The position numbers and the translations under genes were made by a program. The notes under the pieces were generated by a model. That model was not told where the DNA came from. It saw only the letters and a list, made by a program, of their open reading frames with translations, and ran no database searches. Positions 13,851 through 26,260 of a stretch of DNA of 64,000 nt are shown piece by piece. Position 1 is the stretch's first letter; each line of letters begins with the position of its first letter. This stretch comes from Brassica napus (Eukaryota; Streptophyta; Magnoliopsida; Brassicales; Brassicaceae): positions 57,091,452 through 57,155,451 of the forward strand of contig NC_063447.1 in the NCBI RefSeq assembly GCF_020379485.1, in the 5' to 3' direction.

Positions 13851-14117
13851 ATTACATTATATAAATTGATAAGATACATATAAATACATATGATACTATA
13901 GAAACAATTATAAAAACGATTTTTATTATGTTTATATTAGAAGTGAATAAAATAAATCATAGATTTTAGAAAACTAATTAATCTAAACTTAATAATATTA
14001 ATTAAATTCACTCATTCACTATATATATCGTATAAAAATGTGTCAAATGAATGCAAAACTGTCGAATATATAATTCTAAAAAATTCAATCATTTTTCAAT
14101 GACAATATGATATCATA
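13851..14117 (+). repeat. Direct duplication, right copy
   Basis: Second copy of the 11997-12264 segment, directly after the Helitron pair. It ends GATATCATA, the same sequence that precedes the first Helitron. Confidence 0.9.
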
Positions 14118-15223
14118 TATGCGTTATCACTTTTAGAAATGATTAAAAAATTATATTTAAAACATAACAATTGTATGCTAATTTATTTAAACGTATTTTA
14201 ATCTATAAATTTTTTATTTAATTCATCTATTAATATAAACATATGAATTAACATTATTATATGGTAAGTCATTTAAAATTATATTATTTGGTAATTCATT
14301 TAATTTATTATATGGTAAGTCATTTAATTATATTAATCAAAGTATTTTTCACATGATTTTTCTAGAGTTAATACTCTATTAATATAATTCATATAGCTTG
14401 AGTATTAGCATGCTTATTTTTAATAGAAAAAAAGGAGACATAAAATAAAAGAAGAATAATAAAATATGTTTGTTGTGTTCTTGGTATTTTTATATTCTTA
14501 TGTATTTAGATTTTATTTGTTTGTCGAGATACATGTACTTTTTTTGTTACAATAAATGTGAACTAATTAGTTTTATGTGTTATTAAAATGTTAACACAAA
14601 TTTAGTAAGAAAGTTCAATAAAAATGATCGTCTTTACAATTGTTAAAGTCAAAGATGGAAAATGTAATATAAATTAAAAGTAATAAAAAAATATTTAAAA
14701 ATTAATGAGATGTATTTTTACGCTATAATAAAATTTTAAAATGTACGATAATAAAATATTAACAAAATTCATACAAATAAAAATATTTTATTTTATATAA
14801 TATTGGATCTCATATTAATAGTAAGTATATATGTCTAAATAACGACATTTGTTTATTTAAAAATTGAAATATTATTTTTATTAGCTAATCAGATTTAATT
14901 AATATAGGTATGTTTTAATTTAATTTAAAATAAATAAATAAATAAATTTTAAAAGATATGTAAACCATGATTAATTTTAATTAAAAACATTTGGTTGAAT
15001 GAGTTAGTGTTTGATAAAATAGTGTGATGATCAAAGATAATTTAAGGAAACATTTGTTTGCTTAACCCATTTGAGTTTTATGTTAAACACTAAATTAAAA
15101 AAAATGAGTGAGAAAGTGTGATTTGGAACAAATTATGAGAAAAATTGCTTAAACTACTATTTTTCTAATACATGTTTTTATGTTTACCTTAACCAAATTT
15201 ATCCTTATTTTTAAATAGATAAA
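14118..15223. other. AT-rich intergenic DNA
   Basis: No gene is visible. A short degenerate direct repeat (TATGGTAAGTCATTTAA) recurs about 14260-14330. The rest is low-complexity AT-rich sequence. Confidence 0.45.
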
Positions 15224-16008
15224 TCCTACTATATTTTAATTGAGAAGCCGCTTAATTGAATTTTGAATATGTGTCTTTAATAGGTTAAGTTTTTTAAAAT
15301 TTGATTTTAATCAGATCTAAAAATAAAAAGTAACTCTAGAACTAATTATTACAAATTACCAAATAACACAAATAATATTACAGATGATGATTTATGGTAA
15401 CTAATTGTAGAATTAGAGAAATAATATATATGTTTTATCAATTTCTTTATTTTTATCAATTAGTTATATATAATTAAATAAAATACTTTAGCTTTTTTAT
15501 AGAAATAAATTTAATGGTTATATATTATTATGTAAAATAATTATATTTGTAGGTAAGGAATTAGTATAACTTTTATGTTTTTAAAGCCCACACAAAACCG
15601 TTTACAAAAGTTCTTTCATGATGAAAGCATTCGATCATTGTATTGGTTATAATGGAGTTACGCAAAAAACAACACACTTTTTTTTTCTTAAGAGGTAGAG
15701 TAGTTTTGGTTTTTCATGTGTTAAACTAAAATATAAAGTAATTCTACAAAAAATTATCTAAATTAATTATAATATTCTTTTCTATAAGAAAAAGATTTTT
15801 AATGACTAAGGTTTATGTTTTTGAACTATATTAAATCTCACATATCTTCTAAAAATACATACTGAATTTTTTTATTATCCAAATATTTGAAATTAAAAAT
15901 TAAAATTTTAAATTTCTAATTATTATTCAAACATTATAACAATGTAAAGATAATATATATATTTTATATATAATATAACTACCCGTAAAATTGCGGGCAA
16001 ACACCTAG
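15224..16008 (+). mobile_element. Non-autonomous Helitron
   Basis: The 5' end is TCCTACTATATTTTAATTGA at 15224. The 3' end has a hairpin (CCCGTAAAATTGCGGG), then CAAACAC and CTAG at 16005-16008. It is 785 bp and non-coding. The terminal sequences differ from the 12-14 kb pair, so it is another subfamily. Confidence 0.78.
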
Positions 16009-16060
16009 TTTGATTTAAAAAATACTCTATATACTAAAATCCACACTAAGTATTTAATAG

Positions 16061-16480
16061 TGATCGAGAGTTTAATCTGGAGAAGAAAAGATGATGTAGG
16101 CAACGATATCTTTACAACACAACGATGTAATCAGATTCCAGTAGGCAAAGATAGATTTTATTGATGAATAAGATTGAATACAACAAGTGAAATGAGATCG
16201 AGCGTTACAAACGGGATTGATATGAGAAAAGACTTAAAGCTAGGAGAAAATAAAATCGATGTGTATGTGTAGCTCTCTCTAGGGTTTTCAATGTGTCCTC
16301 TATTGTCTCCGGTCGATCTCTTCTTATAGTGGAGTGAATCCGCGATCTCCGTAACCGCTCTGCGATCTCCGGTTCTTCGAATCGATCTCCTCTTGCTCGT
16401 CGGAATCGGGATTCTTCATTGGTCGCGCGGCCCAAGTCACTTAGACCCAATTACTTAGTTGACCAAAATTGGGTACAACA
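16061..16480 (-). mobile_element. Candidate solo LTR of a retrotransposon
   Basis: This GC-richer 420-bp block begins TGATCGAGAG and ends GGGTACAACA, giving TG...CA ends. On the minus strand it reads TGTTGTACCC...CTCTCGATCA. It is flanked by AATAG (16056-16060) and AATAC (16481-16485), an imperfect 5-bp target duplication. No internal retrotransposon sequence is adjacent. The 81-residue open frame inside it has no protein features. Confidence 0.55.
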
Positions 16481-17109
16481 AATACTACTTCAATAATTTT
16501 AATATCCACATAATTTTTTTGAACAATTATCAGACTGAATTTAAATATATTTAAAGTATTTGTAAATTTAAATTTGAAATTGAAAATAGTACTTTATATT
16601 GTTGGACGCTTCAACGTCTATCGTCCTATCCTATATTATATAATCTCATGTGAATCCATCCATGATTTATACTTAATTATGACATTTTATATTTGATTTA
16701 AAAAATAAATCCAATCTTTTCACAAGTTTCAACCAAATTTCCATATCATACGTTGAGCATATCTTTTAACACAATACAAGTAGTAGTGATTGTCATGATC
16801 TTTATATAATGCTAAATCAAATCTTGTAATATATGATGATCAATAATTTTTCATAATTTCATGTTTGATAGTCTATTGTATATATTAGAAGATAACAATA
16901 CCATTGTACAGTTTAGATACGCTATCTTCTAATAGTATATTATCATCTCAAACTAATGTTTTCATGTCGTATAATTTTGTCTTCTTCAGAAAAAAATTAA
17001 TACCAATAAAAACTCTTGGGTCTGCCATTGGCATCATCTAAATTAACTATACATACTTTTCCACCTCACCCTTCCTTAAAAATAATAATAAGACACATGT
17101 TTTATTATA
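16481..17109. other. AT-rich intergenic DNA
   Basis: No gene, RNA or repeat could be recognised in this AT-rich stretch apart from short A/T runs. Confidence 0.4.
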
Positions 17110-17377
17110 CTCCCTTCGTTTTTCGTTTTGATTATAAGTCATTTTAGAATTGTGCACATAGATTAAGAAATCATTATTTTTTATATTTTATAAATAAAAA
17201 CATCATTAATTATTTACCTAACCACAAATCAACCAATAATAAAATAGAAGATACGTATATTATCATTAGTCATATAACATTAAATGTTAATAAATTTTAC
17301 ATAGAAAACCGAAAATGTCATATAATTTGGAACATAAAACATTCTCTAAAATGACTTATATTACAAAACGGAAGGAG
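17110..17377. mobile_element. Stowaway-type MITE
   Basis: Terminal inverted repeats CTCCCTTCGTTTT (17110) and AAAACGGAAGGAG (ending 17377) match the Stowaway consensus (CTCCCTCCGT). TA dinucleotides flank both sides (17108-17109 and 17378-17379). Just inside, ATAAGTCATTTTAGA pairs with TCTAAAATGACTTAT, extending the inverted repeat. The 268-bp length fits. Confidence 0.88.
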
Positions 17378-18148
17378 TACAATACTGAAATTCTTGCAAC
17401 CTAATATTAAATCATAGAGAGAGAGTACATTCGAGAGGATCAATCATAACAAATACGCTATATGTGAGGTGATTCAAAAAGGTAATAAAACACAAATAGA
17501 TGATAAATGATAAATTATTTTTTTTGTGTGTTTATATGTATTATATATTTGATAATTTTCAAATTTATTGAGAAATTTAAAGAATATGATCATTTGCATA
17601 TGGTATGAATAAAGAATGAAAAGTAAATAAAATAAAAAATATATCCATTGTTTCATCATGTTTTTCACAAAACATAGATTGGCTTTCTATTCTCCATATC
17701 AATGAATGCTTCCATAGATAGACATCAGCCATGTTCTTTTAGAAGTTGCTGCGACACACTCGGACGACTGCAAAATACAAAGGAAAATAAAGAAGTTGTA
17801 GTTTACAAAAAAAAATAATAATAATAAGGAAGTTGCCGCTGAGGGGGGAAGGTGGTTGAACTTTGTGTATTTTCCTTAATGTCCCAAAAATATATGTTTC
17901 GTCCAGTAAACCAAATACAGTGAGACGTAAATATATATATTCTGATTTTATTATAATGCTAACATTATTTAAATCAATTTGGCTGTTATATTTCAAATCA
18001 AAATTTATTGTAAATAAAATGTTGATAAAATAAGCAACTTGTTTGAATTTCAACTCCAATTATTTGATTCTAAAGTCAGTGTATTCAACTATTCATCGAA
18101 GATTTCCAAATCTAGTACAGAAACAAATAATTCTCTATTAAACTATTA
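17378..18148. other. AT-rich intergenic DNA
   Basis: Two weak minus-strand open frames (17474-17668 and 17739-18059) encode hydrophobic, low-complexity peptides with no recognised domain. I regard them as chance frames in AT-rich sequence. Confidence 0.4.
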
Positions 18149-19484
18149 CTAGATCTTGATTCGCGCAACCGCGTAGATATTTTTTTAATTTATATACATA
18201 AATATTTATTTTAGATCATTGGTGCTATACATTTTTAACGTTAATCATATATTTGAATATTTATATAACTATTTCAAATACAATAATTTCATAGCTTATA
18301 TGTTATAATTAATCAATTGTTTAAAATCGTCACAGGCATTTGTCGATTCTTATTATATATTTATCGTATTGTATTTGTATTTAGCTACTGAAAAAAAATT
18401 AATATATGCATAAAACAACATATCTGAAAATTATTTTGTGTTTAATTTATACTAAATTCTGACCCACCGTCCTTCAAGGCTAGATTTTCTTTTAGCAGTA
18501 TTTTTTACGCTTATTCATTTTAGATAATATATTATTGGATATACAAAATTTTAAGATACATAAAATTTTTATACATGTATTATATAGTTTGTGAATATTA
18601 AGCCGTTTGTCATCATATTATATTTTTAACATAAATATTTATATTTATGAAAATGAATTTATCAATTTAATATAATCTATCATATTTAGTTCGATATAAT
18701 CGTTTATTTTAACATGATTTATTATTGTTATAAAATAAATAAAAACAAAATAGAATTTTTATTTTTCATTTTATGAACGATAACTGAATATATATATATA
18801 TCAATGCATAATAATAATTCTATTTAAAATTAAACTATATCATTATTAGAGTAGTTACAAAGATTTTATATTATTAGCTTTAGTGAATATGTGGAACTTA
18901 CCAACATAATTCTGGTTTTATTTCTAAATTTGAAATTTATATATGAAAGTTAAATTAAACTAGACCTACATAATAGAGAAGAAATATTTTGAGATACTGT
19001 TAAGAACAACAAAAAATATTTTTAAAAGAAAAACTATAATATATTGTACTTACAAACTAATTTTGTAGTAAATATCTTATATATTAAAACAGAAAGGATA
19101 TTTCTTTCTAACAAAATCTTTTAAAGATGTTTATAAAAATTATTTTGAAAATTAATCAATTAAATTTTTTATTATCATTAAAAAATCATTAAAATATTTA
19201 TATGATTTTAATTTTCGTTCATCAATCAAAAATAAATTTAATTTGAAATTCTAATTATATTTTATGATAATTAAAATTTAAATTAGTTAATTTTCGAAAA
19301 TAAATTTTATCATGATTCTTAAAAGATTTTCTTAAACAATATTTATTTGTATTTTAAATACAAGATACATACATTCAAAGATATGATGATTAAGTTATGT
19401 AAAATTTGATAAACCTTCTAGAGGATGGTCCAAACAAAAAAAAATCACACATGAACAAAGTCAATTCTGTTTTAGTATATAAGA
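18149..19484 (-). mobile_element. Helitron on the minus strand
   Basis: Read on the minus strand, the element starts TCTTATATACTAAAACAG at 19484. It ends with hairpin-like CGCGGTTGCGCG, then AATCAAGATCTAG, ending at 18149. These are the same ends as the 12.3-13.8 kb Helitrons, inverted. It is about 1.3 kb and non-coding. A second 5' end-like sequence in the opposite orientation (TCTTATATATTAAAACAGAA at 19075, plus strand) lies inside, so a nested or rearranged copy is likely. Confidence 0.65.
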
Positions 19485-20174
19485 TTTCGATGCATTCTGG
19501 GATATAGATACGGTATATATGACTCTCTTTTTACTTCATTTTATAAGACTGTTTTTACATAGTCATGATAATGGAACGGGTACCCGTAGAAGTAAAAAAT
19601 ACAGGACAACTGAACGCAAAATATTTAATCTTTTCTGTGTGTGTTTTGTGGGTTTGTTTTTGGTAAAAATGTTTACCACTTTCGTGTTTTTACTTAAATT
19701 CAAAGGAAACAAGAAGCGGAAGTACAAGAATTAAACAAACAACAACAAAATACAGACCGGAAAACACACAGACAAACATTAACGAAGCGAAACATCTCAA
19801 ACACAGCATTGCCTTCACTGAAAGGAGAGGATATCAAGAGGACGCAAAGAGGACGCATGCTGCCGCCGTTGTATGGGGAGAGCTTCGGTTAATCTCTTAT
19901 ATTTTTAATCTCTTGCGCTCAATTATCAGCACATAGAAAAGGATGTCCATGATGCATATAGTAAAAATCCATTTTAGATAACCGGACACTAGAACACCAC
20001 TGGGCACTAAGATGTAAATCGACTTAAACATAGATGACCATAAAAATCAAATCCAACATATTGCTGAACAGTGAACACAATAATGACATCTTCAAATTCA
20101 ATAATATTCAACGCCACTCGCTTCGAGAGACACACGCCACGGAACAGCAGTAGTAATAAAAACAAGACTCCAAA
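19485..20174. other. 3' flank of the first CYP710A gene
   Basis: About 690 bp separate the Helitron from the CYP710A stop codon. A 71-residue open frame (19519-19734) ends in a lysine-rich run and has no recognised domain. The last 150 bp probably include the CYP710A 3' UTR. Confidence 0.4.
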
Positions 20175-21680
20175 TTAATTCAACGTAAGGTCCGGATACG
20201 CTGCGACGCGCCTAGACAATAACACCGTACATCCATCCTTGGGAGATATCGTGGGGCAGTACACGATCTCATCGCAGCCGTCCGATCGAACCCTCTTGAA
20301 ATCCAAAAGCGTCGAGAACATAGCAATGAAGAGCACGAGGTGGTTCAGTGCGTAACGCTGACCTACGCACTGGTGCGAGCCCCATCCAAAAGCGAGAAAG
20401 TTGCGCTTGAACACCTGGTCTTCTTTCCTGGTCTCGCTAAACCGGTCTGGATCAAACCGGTCCGGTTCGGTGAAGCCTTGGAACGAGGAGTCGAAGACCG
20501 AGGGAAAGACGATGGTTCCTTTTGGTATAGTGTAAGTTTTCGTGAGAGGGAAGTCTACAGCTGCCACGTGTGGGACCATAGTCGCCGGGGGTCGGTATCT
20601 CACGACCTCACGCGCCACGTTGAGCGTGTACTTCATCTCCGCGAGCTGATCCACGGTGATCAACACGTTGGACTCAGGCGACCATATGCTTCCTACTTCC
20701 TCCCTGACTCTCCTCAGTACATCCGGCTTCGACTCAAGCTGTGTAACCGCCCAGAGAAGCGATGACGTGGACGCGTCTTGCGCGGCAAAAAGGAAGTCGA
20801 AGAGGAAGCCGCCGATCTCTTCGTCGCCGGAGTGCGGCGGCGGTGGATTTCCGGATGCAGCCTCCGCGATTATAGGCTGCATCCAGAAGTCTATTAGACA
20901 CTTCGGCTCTTCTCCGGCCGCCATTCTCGCTTTAGACTTTCCCGCGCATACCGCGAGTATGTTGGCTAGCCTCTTCACCGCCATGCGAGCCTTGTGGAAG
21001 GCAGACCCTGGGAGGTCAAAAGGGAGCGTCATGGTTCCGAGGTTGAAGATGTTGTAGTCCGTACGGAACCTGTTTTTATCTTCCTCGTCAAGGTAAGGTC
21101 CGACAAAAACTGTCTGGGATGTTTCTAGGTTGAGGTCACGGACAAGGTTTCGCAGCGACACCGGACCGTTACAACTTTCCTCCCACAGCCGTAGATGACG
21201 GAGGATGATTACTTGCATGAGCTCAGAGTATATGGAGAGTGCCTTGGGGGTGAAGTTTGGAGCAATCTGACGGCGAACTGACTTGTGATCGTCGCCGAAC
21301 ATGTAGATGAAGTTGTGGTCACCGAAGAGCTTCTTGCCGAAGGGATGTCCGACGAAGTGGAATGCATCAGGACGAACGTTGGTGAATATTTGATGAGAAA
21401 GCTCCGTGTCTCTGATGTAGACGATGAATCTCCCTACGAGGTAGTTGGCGGAGAGGCCGGGGGAGTTTCCGGCCAAAGCGGATTGCTTGTACCAGAAGGA
21501 AGTGGGGTCACGGACGACTAAGACGGCGTTTCCGATGATGGGAGGGACGAAGAGAGGGCCAGGGAGGTTACCTTTTTTGCGAAGGTAAGTGAGTTGCTCG
21601 AGGAGAAGGTAGAGAAGTAATGCTGAGATGAGTATGTATGGTGAGAGAGAGGCTAATATGGAAACAGGGCTAACCATCAT
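20175..21680 (-). CDS. CYP710A: Cytochrome P450 CYP710A (sterol C-22 desaturase), first copy
   Basis: CYP710A enzymes in the endoplasmic reticulum introduce the C-22 double bond of sterols, making stigmasterol from beta-sitosterol (some also make brassicasterol). The gene is intronless, as the family usually is, with 501 codons. There is an N-terminal membrane anchor (SPYILISALLLYLLLEQL) and a proline hinge ([15 protein letters not shown]). The I-helix is [15 protein letters not shown], the K-helix ExxR is EVVRYRPPAT, and the heme-binding loop is FGWGSHQCVGQR with its cysteine. Two Met codons begin the frame; alignment with the second copy makes the second (21677) equally likely. All key residues are present. 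By position next to RPL18A it corresponds to Arabidopsis CYP710A2 (At2g34490), but I cannot assign A1 or A2 by sequence. Confidence 0.95.
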   Translation of the reverse strand: MMVSPVSILASLSPYILISALLLYLLLEQLTYLRKKGNLPGPLFVPPIIGNAVLVVRDPTSFWYKQSALAGNSPGLSANYLVGRFIVYIRDTELSHQIFTNVRPDAFHFVGHPFGKKLFGDHNFIYMFGDDHKSVRRQIAPNFTPKALSIYSELMQVIILRHLRLWEESCNGPVSLRNLVRDLNLETSQTVFVGPYLDEEDKNRFRTDYNIFNLGTMTLPFDLPGSAFHKARMAVKRLANILAVCAGKSKARMAAGEEPKCLIDFWMQPIIAEAASGNPPPPHSGDEEIGGFLFDFLFAAQDASTSSLLWAVTQLESKPDVLRRVREEVGSIWSPESNVLITVDQLAEMKYTLNVAREVVRYRPPATMVPHVAAVDFPLTKTYTIPKGTIVFPSVFDSSFQGFTEPDRFDPDRFSETRKEDQVFKRNFLAFGWGSHQCVGQRYALNHLVLFIAMFSTLLDFKRVRSDGCDEIVYCPTISPKDGCTVLLSRRVAAYPDLTLN

Positions 21681-21743
21681 TCTTTGTTTATTTTTTTAGC
21701 TGGTTGTATATTTCCGATGATATTCATGAGTCTCAAAAGCTGA

Positions 21744-21752
21744 GTTATATAC
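21744..21752 (-). promoter_or_regulatory. TATA box of the first CYP710A
   Basis: On the minus strand, GTATATAAC lies about 65 bp upstream of the start codon. That is a suitable position for a TATA box with a short 5' UTR. It is inferred from sequence only. Confidence 0.45.
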
Positions 21753-21926
21753 ACAAAATGTACAAAATGTCGATAATATAAGAATATGATATATTGTAAG
21801 TTGTAACTGTCGACGACGGATGCATGCAATTTTCTGAATACATGTGTGCTGTCCACCAACACGTGTGGATTCCAACCGGAAAGTGGAAATAATACAGAAA
21901 CGGTAAACATAGACTTTATCTTATAT

Positions 21927-22719
21927 ATATATATATTTTGCCAGTGGAATTTTATTAAATGGGTTTATGCCCAACAGAGGCATGATTAATGGGGCCAAAA
22001 GAAACGGCCGAAGTTAAAAGCCCAACACGGGCCGAAGAACGAAAACAACTCTATGGACCATAGCCCATACAAGGAAAGCCCGTTGAGGAAGAAGAGACGC
22101 ATCGCACACCACGTGTCCGATCACCCAGCGATCAATGAATACGTGTTAGAACACGCTCCACCTGCTTCCACCGGAACCAGAAAAGGTCGCGACGGAGCTC
22201 CGCCAACGGTGAAGTCGAAACAACTAAAACCGATCAACCAGAGCGGCTTACACGAAGCTCGAACCGAGGAAACAAACTGGCGGATCTGCAAAACGAAGAA
22301 GAAACAAACAACCGCCTACAATCGATTGAAACCCTCTGACTTTCTTATAAACTCAATCGGACATCTTTATAGATACGAATAAGCTTGAAGATGCAACATC
22401 CCAAAAACGATTGGAGAAAAAACCATCAGAGAAACGAATCGAGAGGCAGTGAACAAAGGAAGACCGGAGACGCAGATCTAGACGGAACCGAGATCAATCC
22501 GGAGGATAGCCGGCGAGATCGATGCTAAAGAAGCCACCGTCTCCCGGAAACAAAAACCGGCGAAGCCTACAAAAGAAACCACGGCTTCCCAGAGACAAGC
22601 CCGATACCACGGGAGTCAGAATCCGGTCAAACACCGGTGATAGCTTCGTCTCGATCTCATCTCTGGGAAAGATGAGAAGAGAACAGAGAAATGAGAATCG
22701 AAAGCTTTTTCTTTTTGAT
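21927..22719 (-). mobile_element. Non-coding retroposon with 12-bp TSD
   Basis: TTTATCTTATAT flanks the block on both sides (21915-21926 and 22720-22731). The extended flanks also match (GA[C/T] before each). Oriented on the minus strand, the 793-bp body starts after the right repeat with an A/G-rich leader. It ends AAATTCCACTGGCAAAATAT, a plausible 3' end followed by an AT tract instead of poly(A). It is GC-richer than its surroundings and has no long coding frame. It may be a short LINE derivative or a Sadhu-like element. Confidence 0.65.
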
Positions 22720-22731
22720 TTTATCTTATAT

Positions 22732-23307
22732 TTAAATTACTTTAGCCTTTTAGTAAAAAAAATCTCTGTACTTTATTTGTCAGTTCCATTTCGTACACGA
22801 GAACTTCGAAGTAAAGTGGGAATTGTCCAATTCAGTGTTGGACAAAAAAACTCTAACAAAATAAAAAAGTATTAGAATTTGATTAAATATGTATTGAAAT
22901 ATACTTTATGTTAGAGATAAGTTATATCAGAAGGGTACAACATCCTATTGGCAATCGAAGAAATTCCTAAACTGATTAAGTAGGATAATTTTCTGTTATA
23001 GTGATGAAAACAATCTTCAAGCTAAACACCTTTTTGGGCAAACACATCACAAACAATGATAGGAGGGGGGAGTTCATCTACAGCTTTTGTAGTTAGAAAT
23101 AAATATGTTATCTGCTTTCTATGCATATAAAGGCCGGCCCTTGGACCAAAATGGACATGGCTGAGGCCTTTTACAAACAAAGTTGGTCCTCAGTTTTATA
23201 ATATATCTTGGTACATGTTGGCAAAATTTAGATGGCCGAATAACTCGTGTTTGAGACTTCAAAATGCATTATTTTTTTCTGTTTTCAACAAATCTTAAAC
23301 CAATCTA
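22732..23307. other. Intergenic DNA with a hAT-like remnant
   Basis: No gene is visible. GGCCGGCCC near 23132 followed by TTGGACCAAAATGG resembles the start of hAT elements such as the one at 39081, but no matching end or target duplication was found. Confidence 0.35.
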
Positions 23308-26133
23308 TCTATATATATAAAAAAATGTTGGTTTCTCTCCGGTAAAAACACTTCAGTGCCACGTCATTAAGTCAAGTGTTCTGGTCTCGACACGTGTCCG
23401 TCAACTCCAAAGTGCTGCGTTTCAATTAATGGGATAAGTTTAATTTGAGCTTGCTAAAAAACCAAGAAGTTTGACTTAGGATGAGTCATACAACAAGACT
23501 ATTATTTTTTAAGTTGGTCTGTACGAAAAGCATTATTTGACTTAGGTTATGACATGTTTCTTCGTCCTCCACTGAGAAAAAACTGCGGCGTTACTGTTCT
23601 CTGTTAGATTTATTAAATACAATTAATGTTTTCATTAATATCACCGACCCACTCATCCAATATGTCTCATTCCATACATCTCCTATCTCATTCCATACAT
23701 CTCCTATCTCAAGTTGTTGTGGATTTGCACCTATAAATAAGTGAGTTCAATTCAGTGAAGATCATCACTTTTTCCTTCTAAATCATTCCGTAGATTTCTA
23801 CAGTTTTTTTCGATTGTCGGCAACAGATTATTCTGTGTTGATAGCTGCTTAATTATGAAACAAATGTTGCTGTAGATTTGTTTGATTATCAGCTAGAGTC
23901 CGGTTTCCAGTGATTTATTCCCACCAGATAACCAGTCTCCGATCTAATCGAGGAATATTTCGAGAATCTGGGAATCTGGTTCTTATACATCGGTTGAAGA
24001 TTTTGTTATCGGATTTTATGACAGTTCCGGTATCGCCAAGGATAGATCTACCAGCACCGCCGTAAAACTCCATCCCACCACCGTCGGCGGAGAATCCTGA
24101 AGCCATTTTTATTCTCTCTCAAAAGCCGAGAAGAAAGAGAGATTAGATAACTTTAAGAAAACTGGAGAGACTGGGACTCTGTTCTTAACTCTCTCATTAA
24201 TTGGCGAGGTTCTTCAATTCGTAGACGTTTACTCCTCCTTAGCTGGCAATGCCATATCTAGACTCTGTTCTTAATTCTCTCATGTCTTGCGATTGATAGA
24301 CTCTACTATCAGGAATAAAATCTCAGGTCTTCGGGATTCTAATCCTAATCTCTCCTCTTAGTTGTTGCAAGTTTGGTACTTTACCTCCTGATGCTTCCTG
24401 GTTTGCCAATTTAGCAGATGATTTCTTTCGTGCACTTCATCTCTCGAATCTTCGTCAATCTTCGACAAAACCAAAGTCTGCATGTATTTTCCAGAATTGG
24501 CTTTTCCTCTACTTAATTGGGTTTTGATGGGTCTCATCGTGATTCTATCCAATGGGCTAGTAACATGGGCAACTGGTTTCGTTGATATAAAGCTCAGGGC
24601 TATTATAATACTAGGATTTTTATTTGAAGTCTCAATCGAATCTGCCCCATTGGGGATGTAATATTTTACACTTCTTTATTTTAATTGAATACCAGCTCTC
24701 AAATAAACTGAATAGATAAAGACGCATTTGATTTTCTCAGGGCATTTATTTTAAGATGATGGTGACAAAAATATATATTAAAAAAATATAGTAAATAGCT
24801 TCTTTACGACTGTCCGATCATATATTTTTGTTAACTTTATTGAATAGAGTTATTTAGTAATGTTAAATCAAAGCCTGATTCAAAGAAATACAAATACAAA
24901 GTAGTAAATGCCAGTTTTGTAATTTGCAATTTCTTTTATTAATAAACATTATTTCTTTTGAACAATTATTTTTTTTACTGAAGCGAACAATAGTTTCCTA
25001 TTAAGTTATGTATTTATTACGGAAAATAAATTAAATAATGCATTTTCATTTAATCTATACACTGTATACTGTCTGTAAATATTTTGAAAATCTTCGTGAC
25101 AAAAAAAACTTAATTTTGATCCATTAATTTGTCTTAAAAACATCAAGTATTCATTTAACTTTTAGTAAATCCTTAAAATCCTAAAAATAAGAGAAAATAA
25201 CAAAAACATGTCACTTCGGTTTCAATTCAAATAGCACCAGACTTTCACGTGTAAGTGCGATAGTTTCCGTCTCTTACCTTTTTCTTACCTCTTCCAATAA
25301 AACACAAACATTTTTTTTTTTTAAACACAACTTTAGTGAGCAAACTATTTTTTTTGTGTTCCAAACAAAATAAAAACTATTAGCGCAAAATTTATGAGTT
25401 TATATGGTCCTAAACAGGTTTTTGCCCTTTAAGAATAAGAGAACAAACGGTCTCCGACAATCTTTATGTGAGCTTCCAAGTAGGGCTGTTAAATATTTCT
25501 TATAAATCACTGGAAGAATATGAAACTTAGGGCTGAGACTTAAATTGCATGTTAATTTTGAACTCAAGTGGTTTTCCAAATAAAGTTAAAAATTGCATGT
25601 TAATTTAACTTCCGAGTTAATATTTACAGTACTAAAAACATTCCAAAAAAGTTCAAAATCGTCTACCTATCATACCACCACTAAAAACTCACTATTAATT
25701 TTGCGGGGCCACATACGAAAACCAAAAAGAATTGTCATATTAACCCAAACAACATTTAAAAGACAAAATATAAGGATCAGTTCACGGACTCAAGTTTCCT
25801 ACTTTAAAAGGGCCAAACACTAAAATTGAGATATAACAAATAAATTATTTAGATTTTACTATATAATAAATCACTGACATTAACTAAATGTGATTTTTTA
25901 AAATACTTTAATAAAAAAAAATTTAACTGAAAATGATATAATAGCTCAATCGTGGTAATATCATAGAAGCAAAAAGTCAAACAAAAATTATTTACAAATT
26001 AACTAACCAATAATTTAAATTAATAAAATAGTATATTTCATACGCACATTTTGCAAATGTGAACCAATTACAAAATTATATAAAAAATAATAACATAGAT
26101 CACAAGTAAAGTATAACCCGCCGTCGAACCTAG
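23308..26133 (+). mobile_element. Probable Helitron carrying gene-like sequence
   Basis: The 5' end TCTATATATATAAAAAAATG at 23308 is followed by GTGCCACGTCATT; the same layout occurs at 61538. A plausible 3' end is AACCCGCCGTCGAACCTAG at 26115-26133, ending CTAG before T, although its hairpin is poor. The interior 23740-24600 looks captured: a TATA-like CTATAAATA (23731), a leader-like stretch, and a minus-strand frame starting MASGFSADGGGMEFYGGAGR at 24106 that is soon lost. I do not recognise the source gene. The boundaries, especially the 3' end, are tentative. Confidence 0.45.
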
Positions 26134-26260
26134 TTATACATAAATAAACCTAAAACAAAGAGAACTATGGAAGTTATGTACATACATGAAACACGTTAAA
26201 CTTAACTAGGACAATAAAGTTTAAAACAAATCAGATTAATTAACCTAAACATATGAAAAA

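Noticed and set aside
20340..21521. Plus-strand open frames across the first CYP710A
   Set aside because: Antisense shadows of a GC-rich P450 coding sequence with all conserved motifs on the minus strand.
22053..22875. Lys/Arg-rich plus-strand frames
   Set aside because: They run antisense through the 21927-22719 retroposon and have no domain.
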